NCBI GenBank assembly: GCA_002989075.1
Contig: PSQN01000004.1
Span: 1,550,001-1,614,000, forward strand
Reading direction: 5' to 3'
From: Arthonia radiata
Taxonomy: Eukaryota > Ascomycota > Arthoniomycetes > Arthoniales > Arthoniaceae
DNA length: 64,000 bases
Below the pieces are notes generated by a model, which ran no database searches, was not told the DNA's origin, and worked only from the letters and a program-made list of their open reading frames with translations. A program made the translations under genes and the position numbers. This document shows positions 11,314-22,700 of the stretch, one piece after another; the stretch's first letter is position 1; each line of letters starts with the position of its first letter.

Positions 11314-12122
11314 GAGTGGGATGGCAGTTGGAGATGGTGAAGGTGAAGGAGAGTTGTGGTGGACGCGATGGTGAAGATGGATTTTGGGATGGTTTGCGCC
11401 TCGGCTGGCAAGAAAAGGACTGGATGTAGATTATTGAAAAGCGGTTCATGGTGTATATACATGGTTCTGCTGTGCTATATACTTTCTATAGGAGCTCGCG
11501 TCTATCCCACAAAGTCCGTGGCCAAGCGCAAGCGCCGTCAGACGAAAAGCCAAGCGCTTAGGGTCGACTCTTGGGCGCAGAAGCTCCGCAAACGCCCATA
11601 TTGCTCGACGGGACTTCACTCAAAGCTGGGTGCAATGGTCCAACTTTACAGTACGCTGCATGAGTTTATGGTCATTTGCTCTATTCGTACAAAAAGTAGA
11701 AGGATGATCATAAGATTCTTGCGTCTTAAGACAAGGCTCGTCCGCCAGATCACCTTCCCAAAACATCGCCGCCAAGCTCATCTGTGATCTCAGACCCCAG
11801 CAAGATGCGAGTCAAGCAACTGCCGGTTCGCCGAAGCCACTGCCGTCGGTGGCCCCGCATGCTCCGCGCGCGGATGACAGCGCCAATGCTGCATTGATGT
11901 GGTCGTCTCGATTCTTTCTTTGCTTTTTCTTCAATCTCAGTATAGGTACGTATTGTTGGTTGCGTGAGTAGACAGTGTTTTGCAAAACAGTCCCACGAGG
12001 GAGCAAACAAAATCAAAGAAGTCTTCCTTTAGACATGAACTCAGTTACATAGCTCGCACGACCATCCTTTCCATACCCTCAGCATTCAATCACGCACAGC
12101 CATCGCCTGGACAGAAACAGCA
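11314..12122. promoter_or_regulatory. Divergent promoter region, PEX2 / MFS permease
   Basis: An 0.8-kb spacer between diverging genes. Frames on both strands (for example 11750-12016 minus and 11356-11787 plus) have no recognisable domain. The permease ATG has a good context (cagcaATGtc). No specific binding site could be assigned. Confidence 0.45.
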
Positions 12123-13747
12123 ATGTCCAGCTCCGACAGCTCTCCTCCGCGCGAGGAGTACCTGTCCGAGAAGCACCAGCCCGCCCACGAGGACATACCC
12201 ATCCACCCTGGCAAACCCACCTCCCACGCAGCCGCCGACCTTCCACCCCTCGACGCAGCCGAAAGCAAACGCCTCACCCGCCGCTTCGACAAGCACATCC
12301 TCCCCTGGCTCTTCGGCCTCTGGCTCCTCGCCTTCATCGACCGCTCCAACATCGGCAACGCGCGCATCGACGGCCTCGCCACCGACCTCCACCTCGACCA
12401 GTTCAAATTCAACATCACCCTCGCCGTCTTCTACGTCCCCTACATCTGCGTCGATGTGCCTTCAAACTGGATCGTCAAGCGCGTCGGCGCAGGTCTCTAT
12501 CTTCCTGGCATCGTCGCAGCATGGGGCGTCGTCAGCATGTGCATCGGCTTTGTCACGAGCTACCAGGGGCTGATCGCCGCGCGCTTCTTCCTTGGTCTCC
12601 TCGAAGGCGGCCTCCTCGGCGGCATGATCATCTACCTCGCCATGTTTTACCCGCGCCGCGAACTCCTCCGTCGCATCACGCTCTTCTACTGCGCTGCTCC
12701 CCTCTCCGGCGCGTTCGGCGGGCTTCTTGCAACCGGCCTCGCTGAAATCAAAACGAGCAAATATGACGGCTGGCCGTTTATCTTCTTCGTCGAGGGCGCC
12801 GTCACCATCGCGTTCGGCTGTCTCACCATGGTCTACCTGCCGGACACCCCCGCGCACTCCAAGTTCCTCTCGCAGGCCGAGCAGGACCTAGCGGCGCGGC
12901 GCATGGCGGTGGATGCGGGAGGCTCAACGACAACTGGCGACGTCGCCGAAGAGCGCTTCGACTGGCATTGGGTGAAGCTGGCTTTGCTGAATTGGAACAC
13001 GATTTTGCTAAGTCTGAACTTCTTCGCCATCATCACGCCGATATACAGTTACTCGCTCTTCTTGCCGACTATCATCCGCGACCTGGGCTACACGAGGGTG
13101 ACGGCGCAGCTGCTGACGGTGCCGCCGAACTTTGTCGCGTTTCTGGTGGTGCCGGTGGTTGGGTATTTGTCGGACAGGTACGGGGTGAGGGGGCCGTTTA
13201 TGCTCGGGGGTCTGGTGGTGGCGCTGGTGGGGTATCTGATGTTGATCACGACGGGGAAGGCGCATGTTAATTATGGGGGTACCTTTTTGGTGGCCAGTGG
13301 CATTTTCCCAACGAGTCCGCTTGTCATGGGGTGGCTGGCGAATAACTTGAGTCCGCATTATGTGCGAGCGACGGGAACGGGGTTTCAGATTATGGTGAGT
13401 CTCCTTCTGTTTCTGTTCATCTCGTACTGTTTGCTTGCTATATGACACTCGCTCCCACGAACACCGATACTATGAAAAAGATGGAAAGCTAACAACCCCA
13501 GATCGCCAACATGGCCGCATTCATCGCGACATTCACCTACCTCATGGAAGACGCGCCGCGCTACATCGCCGGCCACGCCATCAACATCGGCATGATCACG
13601 CTCGCCCTCATCCTTACCACGACGCTCATCTTCTACCAGAAGTGGGAGAACAACATGCGCGCGACGGGTAAGCGGGATTATCGCTTTGCGGAGATGAGTG
13701 AGGAACGGCTGGGGTATAAGCACCCGGGGTTTAAGTATACGATTTGA
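12123..13747 (+). CDS. MFS permease, ACS/Dal5-like
   Basis: Two exons, 12123-13394 and 13502-13747, over a 107-bp phase-0 intron (GTGAGT donor, CCCCAG acceptor), give 505 residues with about 12 hydrophobic segments. The N-terminal 50 residues are polar and cytosolic. TM1 ends in FIDRSNIGNARIDGL (about 71-85), the signature of the anion:cation symporter group that includes yeast Dal5 (allantoate), Tna1 (nicotinate) and Fen2 (pantothenate). ARFFLGLLEGG follows TM4, and GYLSDRYGVRGPFM between TM8 and TM9 is the second copy of MFS motif A. The final helix and a C-terminal tail ending HPGFKYTI lie in exon 2, as in this family. The protein should sit in the plasma membrane and import a small organic anion by proton symport. 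The substrate cannot be read from sequence. Confidence 0.9.
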
Positions 13748-14437
13748 TGTGTTATAACTTATGTAGTTTAATGAGATGATCGTCTTGTGGAAGGGTTTGA
13801 GAGTATGTGGCTTGCTGCTGTGTGATTTGAATTTTGGGCGATGTTGGGGTGGGTGTTGAGTGCACGCTGATGCGCCTGTTGAACGTGATGTCCTTCTGTG
13901 CATGATGGCTGCTGACTTCTCTTCGGCCCCTAGTGGTAAGTAAGCAGCGGACTCTCGCCATCTGCCACACGCATCTGTCAGCACGGACATGCGGGCGTTG
14001 TCGACTGTCGGACCCGCGGTCGCGTCAGCGTCTCACGTTGTTACGAGCGCGTGCACGCAGGGACTTGAGGAAGGAGGGACTGCGTCGGAGGTCTGCTCAG
14101 AGCGTGAATGTATGGAGGTTTGAGGGTGACGCGCTGACTGGGTGTCGGCGGCTGGGAGATGTTGGTTGTTGCCTCGCTACAAGCAACTTACACGTTTCCC
14201 TGCAGAACACGGAGCTCTTCACTGAAGGCGGGTTGCTGGGTCGTCATTCTGCATAGAAGTGACAGCTGGACACAAGCGAAATCATTCAAGTACACTCGTG
14301 ACACCGGCCCCGTTACGCGGAGCCAGTATCCAAAATATTTGATATCCTCGAGCTGATACTAGCTCCTCAAAGCACCGTCCAAGCCAACTTTAAAGGACCC
14401 TCACATCTTCTCTCATCACTTCTGCATTCCATCCGTC
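13748..14437. other. Intergenic, 3' flank of permease and upstream of small gene
   Basis: No supported gene. The last 100 bp before the next ATG contain a TTTAAAG element (about 14389) and pyrimidine-rich sequence, consistent with a core promoter. Frames on both strands look like chance. Confidence 0.45.
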
Positions 14438-14755
14438 ATGTCCGACTTACTGAAAAAAGCCGTGAACAAAATCAATCCCTGTGAGTGAGCGCGCGGAGCC
14501 TTCGCTGGCACATGCGGTTGTGTGCTGACCGAAGCAGTTTCTGGCCACCACGACATCAAAGCCGTGCCTTGTGAGCTGAGCGAGGACGAGAAGAAGCAAA
14601 TGCACGAGGCGGCGGAGAAGGATAAGGCGTTCCAGAAGAGACACGGCGTGGATCCTGAGAAGGGTCTGGGACATAAGATTTTGCACCCGTTTGGCCATGA
14701 GCATGAGTCTGCTCAGGAGTCCAACTCCAGTCGTAACAGTAGCGAGCATGAGTAG
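14438..14755 (+). CDS. Small hydrophilic protein, unknown
   Basis: Two exons, 14438-14480 and 14538-14755, with a 57-bp intron (GTGAGT donor, GCTGAC branch-like site, GCAG acceptor), give 86 residues. The start MSDLLKKAVNKINPF is a short amphipathic, lysine-rich helix; a Lys/Glu/His-rich middle and a Ser/Glu/His tail (ESNSSRNSSEHE) follow. There are two HPFG/FSGHH-type His-rich turns and only one cysteine. I do not recognise the family. Splicing restores one continuous frame with a well-placed Met; without it the second exon would start at an internal ATG that lies within the intron. Composition is that of a soluble, probably disordered protein. No membrane segment or secretion signal. Confidence 0.7.
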
Positions 14756-15063
14756 CGTTGGCTTGCCACCTTTGTCGGAAAAGGAGTGAATGGAGCTCTC
14801 TGGTGCGCACGGATTGGTGGAATGCCTGAGCTATTGCCGCTTGGTGGTGATTCTGATGTGTTCCCATTTCGATGGTGGTCGCGAAGGTGTTTGCGTTGAC
14901 GTATGAATTTATCCTGCATCTTGAAAACTGTGACCCCTATCAGTGCAAAGAGTGGGGACTCGTCATACGATGAGATACAATGGATAAGTTTTGAAGGCGA
15001 TCGTAAGTATACTGTATAGCCCCTATTAATCAGCCCTGTCGCCGCTCGTGGTAGCTGGCGTAT
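14756..15063. other. Convergent intergenic spacer
   Basis: This lies between the 3' end of the small plus-strand gene and the 3' end of the minus-strand gene at 15064. Nothing recognised. Confidence 0.45.
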
Positions 15064-15842
15064 TTAACTAAACAAGCCTGCATGTACACTGGTTTGCCAT
15101 AGTCGCCCATCAACGGCAGGCGACTCTGAGCCGTTGGATATGTGCACCTCGTACGTCTTCTCGATGAGATTGATGCTGCGGACGACTTTCGCCTCTTCAG
15201 CTGGGGTGAGAATCTGGCGCGCCAGCTTCCGATCCTCCCTCAACAGCAAGGCGAGTTCTGCCCACGCGCGTGCAACAATCAACGCATCAACTTCATTACC
15301 TATATCGTTCGTGTTGGCATGGAAATGCAGAGGCGCCACGGACAGTCTTGGTGGGGAAATCAATACTTACGTGGCGTTCCCTTTTGCGCGACTATCAAGC
15401 TCAACCTGCGATGAACTTGCCCATGATCCAGCATCAGCTCCGTCGTTGCATCATGGAAGATTCGCGCCATGGCCATTCTCAGCGTTGCGGGTGGCACCGG
15501 GAAAGAGATCGAGAGGTAATCTTCGCGTAGCTTGCATGCGAGCGTCTCTTTCAAGAGCGATATGCTGAAAAATGTGAGCGTCTTCGATCTCGCATCACGG
15601 AATATCTGGCCCCAATGATCCTCTATCGCGCGCCGCTGGAACTCAAGGGCTGTGAGGCATTCGTCCGAGACAGTCGCTTGCTCATGTCGCGCAGCCGATG
15701 CAGCGTCGAGGAATGACTCAATCTCGTGCCTCTGTAACGGCGTCAGCTCCCCATTCAGGAGCTGCTGATAGCAAAAAGAGATGTCAATCAAGGACTCCAT
15801 GCTTGCGTGTGCTGACATATGTACCATGTCAACCGCCTCCAT
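15064..15842 (-). CDS. Unrecognised protein at the edge of the AT-rich block
   Basis: Two exons, 15371-15842 and 15064-15299, with a 71-bp intron (GTAAGT donor, ATAG acceptor), give about 235 residues if translation starts at the Met in WMEAVDM. The frame stays open upstream for about 20 codons (...RQQRFCWAYRWRLW) and then closes, so the true 5' end may lie in a further exon (a donor-like GTATGT is at about 15928) or may be lost. The protein is mostly helical in appearance, with no cysteine cluster, signal peptide or membrane segment: ...FLDAASAARHEQATVSDECLTALEFQRRAIEDHW..., ...ARAWAELALLLREDRKLARQIL.... I considered a C-terminal fragment of a fungal transcription factor but see no motif that decides it. 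Codon usage is like the left-hand genes, so this is host sequence and not transposon. Confidence 0.5.
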
Positions 15843-16499
15843 CCACAAACGCCATCTATAAGCCCAGCAAAAACGCTGCTGCCTTGCGCCAGGACACGCT
15901 GGCTTTCAACGGAGTGCACAATGGTGAGACATACGTGGTCAAGTTGAGATGCATTGCAAGTCCTCGGCACGGGGGATGGTGAGTGTCCGGGTCAGTCAGC
16001 TTTCCAATCGAGCATCTTAGACGGCTTGTACGTGTTGTTTCAATCGTAACGCAAACAGGAAAAAGGATGCGGACGCACGCAGACCGTGTCTCATGTGCTA
16101 GTATGCTTCATATTTGAAGGTGTCTTTTGCGTCTTGCAAGGATTTACACAGGACGTCTTCGAACCTGATGTTCTGCTTTTGTGTACATCAGAATTGGAGA
16201 GAAGCGACTCACGCGCGGCTCTTGGGTCAAGATAATATAGCGCTGGTCAACATTATCATAACGCAACGTGTTCAGGCATCACTATAGCAATTTGAAAAAG
16301 CGATAAATGTTGCGTGGCGGGCGCGAACTCCCGTCTAAGAATATCATCTCCCGCCGCTGCTGCCGGATTTGGTATCTCGTGATTACGCCACCCTTTTATG
16401 ATCGGCCGATAGAGACTAATGAAACGTACCAGAGTGTACAGGTCGGCTGGCTTTGGTAGGATCTCGGTAGGATTCGGGGAAAGCTGAGCTAGTCACTTT
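15843..16499. other. Transition from gene arm to AT-rich block
   Basis: Normal GC composition, no supported gene. A GTGGCG...CGCCAC pair at 16314-16391 could form a stem, but it does not fold as a canonical tRNA. Composition changes abruptly close to 16500. Confidence 0.5.
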
Positions 16500-18114
16500 G
16501 GGACCTAAAGCTAGTCTTAATTAGGTACTAGCCTAAACTACAAAATAAATTAGCCTTCTGTCTCTTTATCAACTCTCGTTTATCTACTCACCTTATAACT
16601 CTATAAGTACTTACTATAAAGCTTATTTCTTTTACTTTTCTAAAAGTATAACTTAAAAAGACTCTATTTCTATTAAATCTAGTATCTTCTAGCGTTGGAA
16701 ATTTATTAAAATACTAAAATATTAGATTTAAGCCTACTTATATTTATACTAACTAGGTACTAACCTAGTTAGTATCTAGAAGGTATCTATCTAAGTACGC
16801 TTAGATCTAATATGTTTAGTTCTAACTATATTATAACTACATTTAAAGTAGGTACTAATCTATTTTACTCTTAGTCGCTTATTCTTTAATAGTACTAAGT
16901 TTCTACCCTAATATAACTATAATACTACTGTTATAGCTATAGCTATTACCTTATTTAGAACTATTAGTAAATAGATCTTAATATAACTAGATTCTAATAT
17001 AAATAGATATAAGTCTAATAATATACGTCTAAAAGTAGGTAATATTAATAGGATTATAAGTTTTTAATTCTAGTACTATTATAGTTCTAATATAGTTTAG
17101 ACTATAGGTATTATCTCTAAATTTAAGCTATTTAAATCTTATCTAGATAGTATAGTAGAATATATATAATATAGGGTTAGTATAGAGTTACTACTATATT
17201 ATAACTCTCTATAAGCTTTCTATATCTAATTAATTTAAACGCTTAAACTAGAGGTATTCTATTACTTTTATAAAGTAGATAGAATATTTACTTACTCTAT
17301 AACAATAAGTAACTTTAATCTAATATAGTTATAAGCTAGTTAATACTATCTAGTATAAAGCCTTAAATCCTAAGTATCTTTATAACTATATTACTACTTA
17401 CTATATAAGTTATTTAAATCTAGTACTAACTCTATGCTAACTTAATTAAAATATAACTAAGAGCGGTTATTAGCTTAAGATAAATTCTTATAGTTTTATT
17501 ATAGTACTACTAAGGTTGTAATATAGTTAAGTAGTCCTATATTTAGTCTACTAAAGTCTATATATCTTTATAAGTTCTTTATAGTAGCAATAAGGTACTA
17601 AGCTAGTACTAAGCTGGTAGGTATATAGACTTATATTAATATAATAATAAATATAACTAATAGTTAGAAGCGCTTAAATTCTATAAGTTCTAATCTATAT
17701 CTAATATAGTTTAAACCCTAATTATTTTAGCTAGTTAATTCTAAGCTATCTAAGAATAGAAAGCTATTACTATACTATTATAATACGCTAGTTATAACTA
17801 AGTTATTATCTACTTCTACTATAGATCTATTTTATAATATTAGTAATTTTAGTAATATTCTAAATCGTCTTGAGATTCTAGTAGATTCTATCTATATTAG
17901 TACTATATTAATTCTTCTAGAATAAGATCTATTATAACTGAATAAAGAATATTATCTATATCTATCTTAGATAGACTACTATAAGCTAATTATATTATAG
18001 TATTAACGCTATTCTAATCTTCTTAATTTAAGAGTTGTAATAAATATATAGCTAATAATAAGTATAAGTAAATCTAATCTAGTTATATCTTAGTACTAAC
18101 TCTAGATAAGCTAC
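16500..18114. repeat. AT-rich RIP-altered sequence, family unknown
   Basis: Very AT-rich with abundant TpA and frequent TAG/CTAG and almost no long frames, as RIP leaves behind. I could not match it to Gyp-A, Gyp-B or Gyp-C sequences elsewhere in the window, nor name another transposon class. It ends at the left LTR of Gyp-A4, so it is the insertion target of that element and therefore older. Confidence 0.55.
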
Positions 18115-18554
18115 TATAACGCCAATCGCTAGAAGAATTAAACTAAGGCTTACTTATCTTATATACTTATTAATCTTAGTAGTAGATATCTTATATACTA
18201 GAGACTAAAAGATAGAAGAGGTAAGATAGATTGTAGAGAGTAAGAGGGGCTTAACTAAGCAAATAGAAGATAAAATATATTATCTAAATATAGTTAAGAA
18301 ACTTATACTTAAATATTAAGGTAATAAACTAAAGTCTATTTTAAGGTTAAATATTAGTCTAGCTATATAGTCTAAGGTATATAGCTCTATATCTAATAAT
18401 TTTAATAATCCTTCTATTATATTATTAGGATTTTATTATAATATAGTAACGTTACTAACGTTGCTATATTAGGGTCGTTAAGTAATCTATATAATGCTCT
18501 AATAAGACTAGTTGTATTAGTCTTATACTAGCCTAATATAATAAGATTATAATA
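18115..18554 (-). repeat. Gyp-A4 left LTR (its 3' LTR)
   Basis: 440 bp, matching the LTR at 60196-60645 along its length. The ends are RIP-altered forms of TGTAAC...TAACA. A pyrimidine-rich stretch right after 18554 is the polypurine tract of a minus-strand element. The 5 bp before it are GCTAC; the partner copy is not in this window. Confidence 0.8.
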
Positions 18555-18631
18555 TAAGATCTTCTCTTTAAGGCTATTTATTCTTAATAGCCTTAGAGAT
18601 ATTAAAACTTTGTCTCTATCTAGTAATAGAT

Positions 18632-18827
18632 TGTAATCTGGGTGTAGAGCAGGGAGCAGTTAGATAGCAAAAAGGGCCCGAATAGGCTCTACTGGTGTTC
18701 AAGCTAATTATTAAGGAGACTAGAAAGGGATACGTTCACTAGAGAAAAGATATTCTCTTAAGATCGTAGTCTTCTTAAATAGACAATATTCTGTTCTAAT
18801 TTGCTATTAGAACGTTTATGTATTATA
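18632..18827 (-). repeat. Gyp-B1 left LTR
   Basis: 196 bp, TG start and RIP-altered TTATA end; same length as the other three Gyp-B LTRs in the window. It differs from its partner at 26449-26644 at very roughly one site in seven, nearly all transitions, so divergence reflects RIP and cannot be read as age. Confidence 0.9.
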
Positions 18828-19436
18828 ACTACCTTCCTCCTTAAGAAGGATCGTCCTCAATCTAAGTACAATCCGCTATCTCTATCGTACCTTTTATTTA
18901 TTGTCTTACGTAGAGCAACAACCTTATTAAAAACCCGCTAGCTTATATTTACGTTTAGTCGGAAAAAGAGTAATGTTACTTACTGTCATTCTATACGTCG
19001 TTTAGTACTAGTTTTCTATAGTACCGAGTTATAGTACTAAGCTTTACTTTTAATTTAAAGCTCTTAAGCCTAAGTTATAAGCTTAGTAGTAAGGTTATAT
19101 ATTATTTTTACCTAATTTTACGTTCTTTTATATACTCTTATACATACTTTTGCTAATTAATTGCCTCTATAGGTAGTAGCAACCTACATAAATAGGCTTC
19201 TTTGCTCCTATATTAGTATCTATAGGCGGAAGCTTTATTATCGGTACCTAACAATAGGCATAAAATAAGGCTCTTACTCTTTTAAACTTTCTCTTTCTTT
19301 CTTTAATATTATTATACTCTTTTACTTAGCCTATAAGCTTCTCTTCTTTAATAGGCCTTTACTTCTCTTCTTAGGTAATAAGTTTGTAGCTAATCTAGTG
19401 TTAGATTGCCTCTAATTTGCCTTTATAATTTCTACT

Positions 19437-19718
19437 ATGTCGGGTTTTAACTTCGTTAATAAACCCGCTACTAGAGCAAGCTCTTTTAAAGCGCCAACTC
19501 GCTACTCAACTTACGGTATTAAGGACTTTAAAGCTGCTATTAATCTTAAAGCTCTTCTTTGTAACGCTCGTAAGAAGAAAGCTTCTAAGATTACTTTACT
19601 AATTCTTAAATTATCTGTAGCTTCTTCTAGTTTACGCTCTTCTAAACTAAGTAACGTGTTTCTAACTCTTATAACTTCTTATAAGTCTACTATCTCTTAT
19701 TGCTTTATTTTAGTCTAA
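19437..19718 (+). CDS. Gyp-B1 antisense accessory frame, 93 codons
   Basis: An open frame on the strand opposite to pol, between integrase and the 3' LTR. It starts MSGFNFVNKPATRASS, is Lys/Ser/Ala-rich with a basic patch (NARKKKASK) and ends YCFILV. A frame of the same length and place occurs in Gyp-B2 (37781-38062). No family recognised. Downstream on the same strand, to about 20600, the sequence keeps protein-like composition, including a Lys/Cys-rich stretch near 20030-20090, so the 93-codon frame may be only the first part of a larger degraded gene. Whether it was ever translated is unknown. Confidence 0.4.
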   Translation: MSGFNFVNKPATRASSFKAPTRYSTYGIKDFKAAINLKALLCNARKKKASKITLLILKLSVASSSLRSSKLSNVFLTLITSYKSTISYCFILV

Positions 19719-22700
19719 ATATTAGTATTTTAGCTCGTTAAAAGCGTTACGTTCGTAAAGACGACTTCAACAATAACAAAACCGTCCGTTCTCTCTATTA
19801 CCGCGGTACTGCTTATAAGCCCGAGTCGCCTACAAAGTCTTGCCGGTCTACCTTCTCGAATCCCGCTTTTTACGCCGTACCTGCGTTAATTTAGCCTTAG
19901 CTAGAGGCTTATATCTTAGTATACTACTGTTATATAAAGGCTTTGTTTAGCGATATAGCTATACGTAGTAGTTCTTCCACGAACTCTAATTTTAAGTATT
20001 ATAAGGATTAAACCTGCAAGTAGCCTAAGAGACAGTACGCTAAGTATACTCGCTATACTAGTGTTAAGAGGTCGAAAGACAAGTATAAGATAGTAAGTTT
20101 AATACTCTCCTATCTTAAGTACTAATTAACTCTATATTAACGTATACTAGATTTCTACTCGATAAAGATATATTTACAACCTTTTTGTGCGCGCTAACTT
20201 CTTCTTAACCTTTAGCAAGAACGTTTAAAATAATAAAGAGTCTTTCTACGACGACTATCTTACTCTACTTCGCGCCTTTTATGTTTAGCTGTAGGCTTAA
20301 TAGCGTAGTTTAGGCACTAAGTCGATTAAGTAGGCCGATACTAACGATTTTAAGTGTATTAAGGCGCTACGCTAGAGCTTCGATTCTAATATAGAGTTGT
20401 ACGACCCTTAGCTATCTATAAATAAGGCTTCTTACGAGCTAACTATAGTAAGTCTAGTTAATTAGATTTAGAACCGCGTCGATAGTAGTTGCGGCTAGGT
20501 TAAGTAGTATTATACCGCCGATTTGTACTAACTTTGGTACTAGTTTAAGTAGTCTTCTTATAGTTTTCTACTTTTTGTTTAGCTAGAGTTTTAGTCTATA
20601 TAAGTAGTTTTCCTTGGCCTATCGGAATAGTTCTATATTTTCTTTCTATATAAGTCTTATTTTAGCTTTCTTATAGCTTAAGCTTTATAATTATATATAA
20701 ATAGTTTTAAAGTTTAATACTATACTAATTCTATGTTTAGAACTATACTTCAGGTAATCTATCTTCTTTTTAGCGTTATATTGTAAACTAATTACATAGG
20801 CTTGTAGCTCTTTCTTATCTACGTTGCCTAGTTTATCTTAAACGCTTACCTCTTGGCTTAGCGTCTTTACGCTTCTTAAATTTCTTAAGGGCGTTAGAGT
20901 CTTTAAGATATACTCGCAGCTTTATCGTGTTATTTGCCTCCAACTACCCCTGCTACTTAGTTTAATACTAGTCTTTATTTTTAATCTTAAAGTAAATCGC
21001 CTTAACGAGCTATTCTTTACTATTATCGACTTTAACCGGACTAGGCGGTTCTGTACTAGACCGACAGCGATATAGCTCTAGTAAGGATATATAGAAGATA
21101 GAGTAGATGCGGTAGGAGTCTAGTAGTACTAGCTAGTAAGCTTATTTACTTACTTTCTTAAGGATTCTAAATGGTCCTAAGCTTCGATTATTAAGCTTCT
21201 TTATTGGTCTCTTTGTCTTAAGGTTCTTTAACGATAGCAGCACTAAGTTACTTACTATATAGTATTTTAGTGTATACTTAGTATTGTACTATTCTATCTA
21301 TAAACGCTAAGCTTTCTTTAGCTGCTACTTTATTTCTTATTAGCGGAGAAGACGTTCTTTTATATACTTAACTACTATAAAATATTCTAACCTAGGCTAC
21401 CTTCCTTCTTAACGGAAGATATTCTTACCGATAGAAGAGTTGTTTAGCTTAACTATAGTATAGTACCAATTTAGCGGCAGTGCGCCGTCTAGTACGTTTA
21501 TAACGCGACCGAACGTATATTTAATCGGCAAAATTTTTGTTAATAAATAAACTTTTAAATTGTACGTAAAAGTAGCTTCTTTTAGATACTTATACTAATT
21601 ATCTTAATCTTAAGAGATATAGATATATAGATAGTTTTTAAGCTTCTAGTTCTAGCGCTCGGTTTAGCTATCAGTTTGAGAGTAAAATGCTGTACTCAAC
21701 CTTTGTTTTACAGCTAAATACTGGTAGAAGGTACTCTAATATAAGCTAGTAAACATAAATCCTCTGTCAGACAAGAGGCTTCTTAGGAATCCTAACGTTT
21801 TCGCCTAGTGTTTATAAAGTACTTCTATTAGCTCTATAGCATCTATAGTTTTACTAACTAGAATATAGGTTATAAACTTAGAGAAGCGGTCTATAACTAT
21901 AAGAATTAAATTAATAATGTTTTCGTTCTTTAAAAGAACTATTAGTAGTTTAACAATAAAGTCTAAGAATAGATCCTTAAAGGAGCCAATCGAAATTAAC
22001 ATTGCTGCTATTTTATTGTATAGCTTATATCTCTTTATAGCTGTCTGTTAGCATATATTATATTTAGCAATAAAGTTTTTAATATACGTTGTTATCTTTT
22101 TCTATATATATTTACGTCTTAGAATTTTAAAAGTCTTCTTAACCTTAAAGTAGCTAGTAAGCTTATTATTATAATTTTTGCTTATAATTTTAAGCTTTAA
22201 CGTAGAGTATTCTAATATCTAGATTTTACTATCTTAGTGCAACAATTTATAGCTGTCGACTAACTATTTTATATACTTTAGAGACTTAGAGTCTAAGTTA
22301 GACCCTATTAAGGTATCTAAGTTAATTCGACTCGTATAGCGCTTTCTTATATTAGCTTAACGACGATTTATTGCTATTTTATTACTCTACTAACCTTTAG
22401 TCTTAGCTAATAATTTTAACTTTAATACTTTCTGCTTTATAAAGGTATTTCTCTACTAGACTTCGAAGATTAGAGTCGTAAGACCCTAAGAAGTATTATT
22501 GTAAGCTGTTTTAAGAGCGATAGCTGTAACTATCTTAACTCGTAATACGAGAGCTATTAAAAAAGGCTCTGTATTAGTAGAGAAAGATAGACGCGTTTCT
22601 TGCTTCTAGGCGTCCTATATAAAGTCTGTATTTAACTCTAATCTACCTTCGATTTAGACTATAGTCGCGTTTAGAGTTTTAAGTCGGTAGCTAAACCGCT

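Noticed and set aside
11750-12016. 88-codon minus-strand frame between PEX2 and the permease
   Set aside because: No recognisable domain, no splice support, and it overlaps the expected permease promoter.
16314-16391. tRNA-like segment with GTGGCG...CGCCAC ends and a GGGAGTTCG stretch on the minus strand
   Set aside because: The T-arm and D-arm do not pair in a canonical cloverleaf and no anticodon arm could be placed. At most a remnant.
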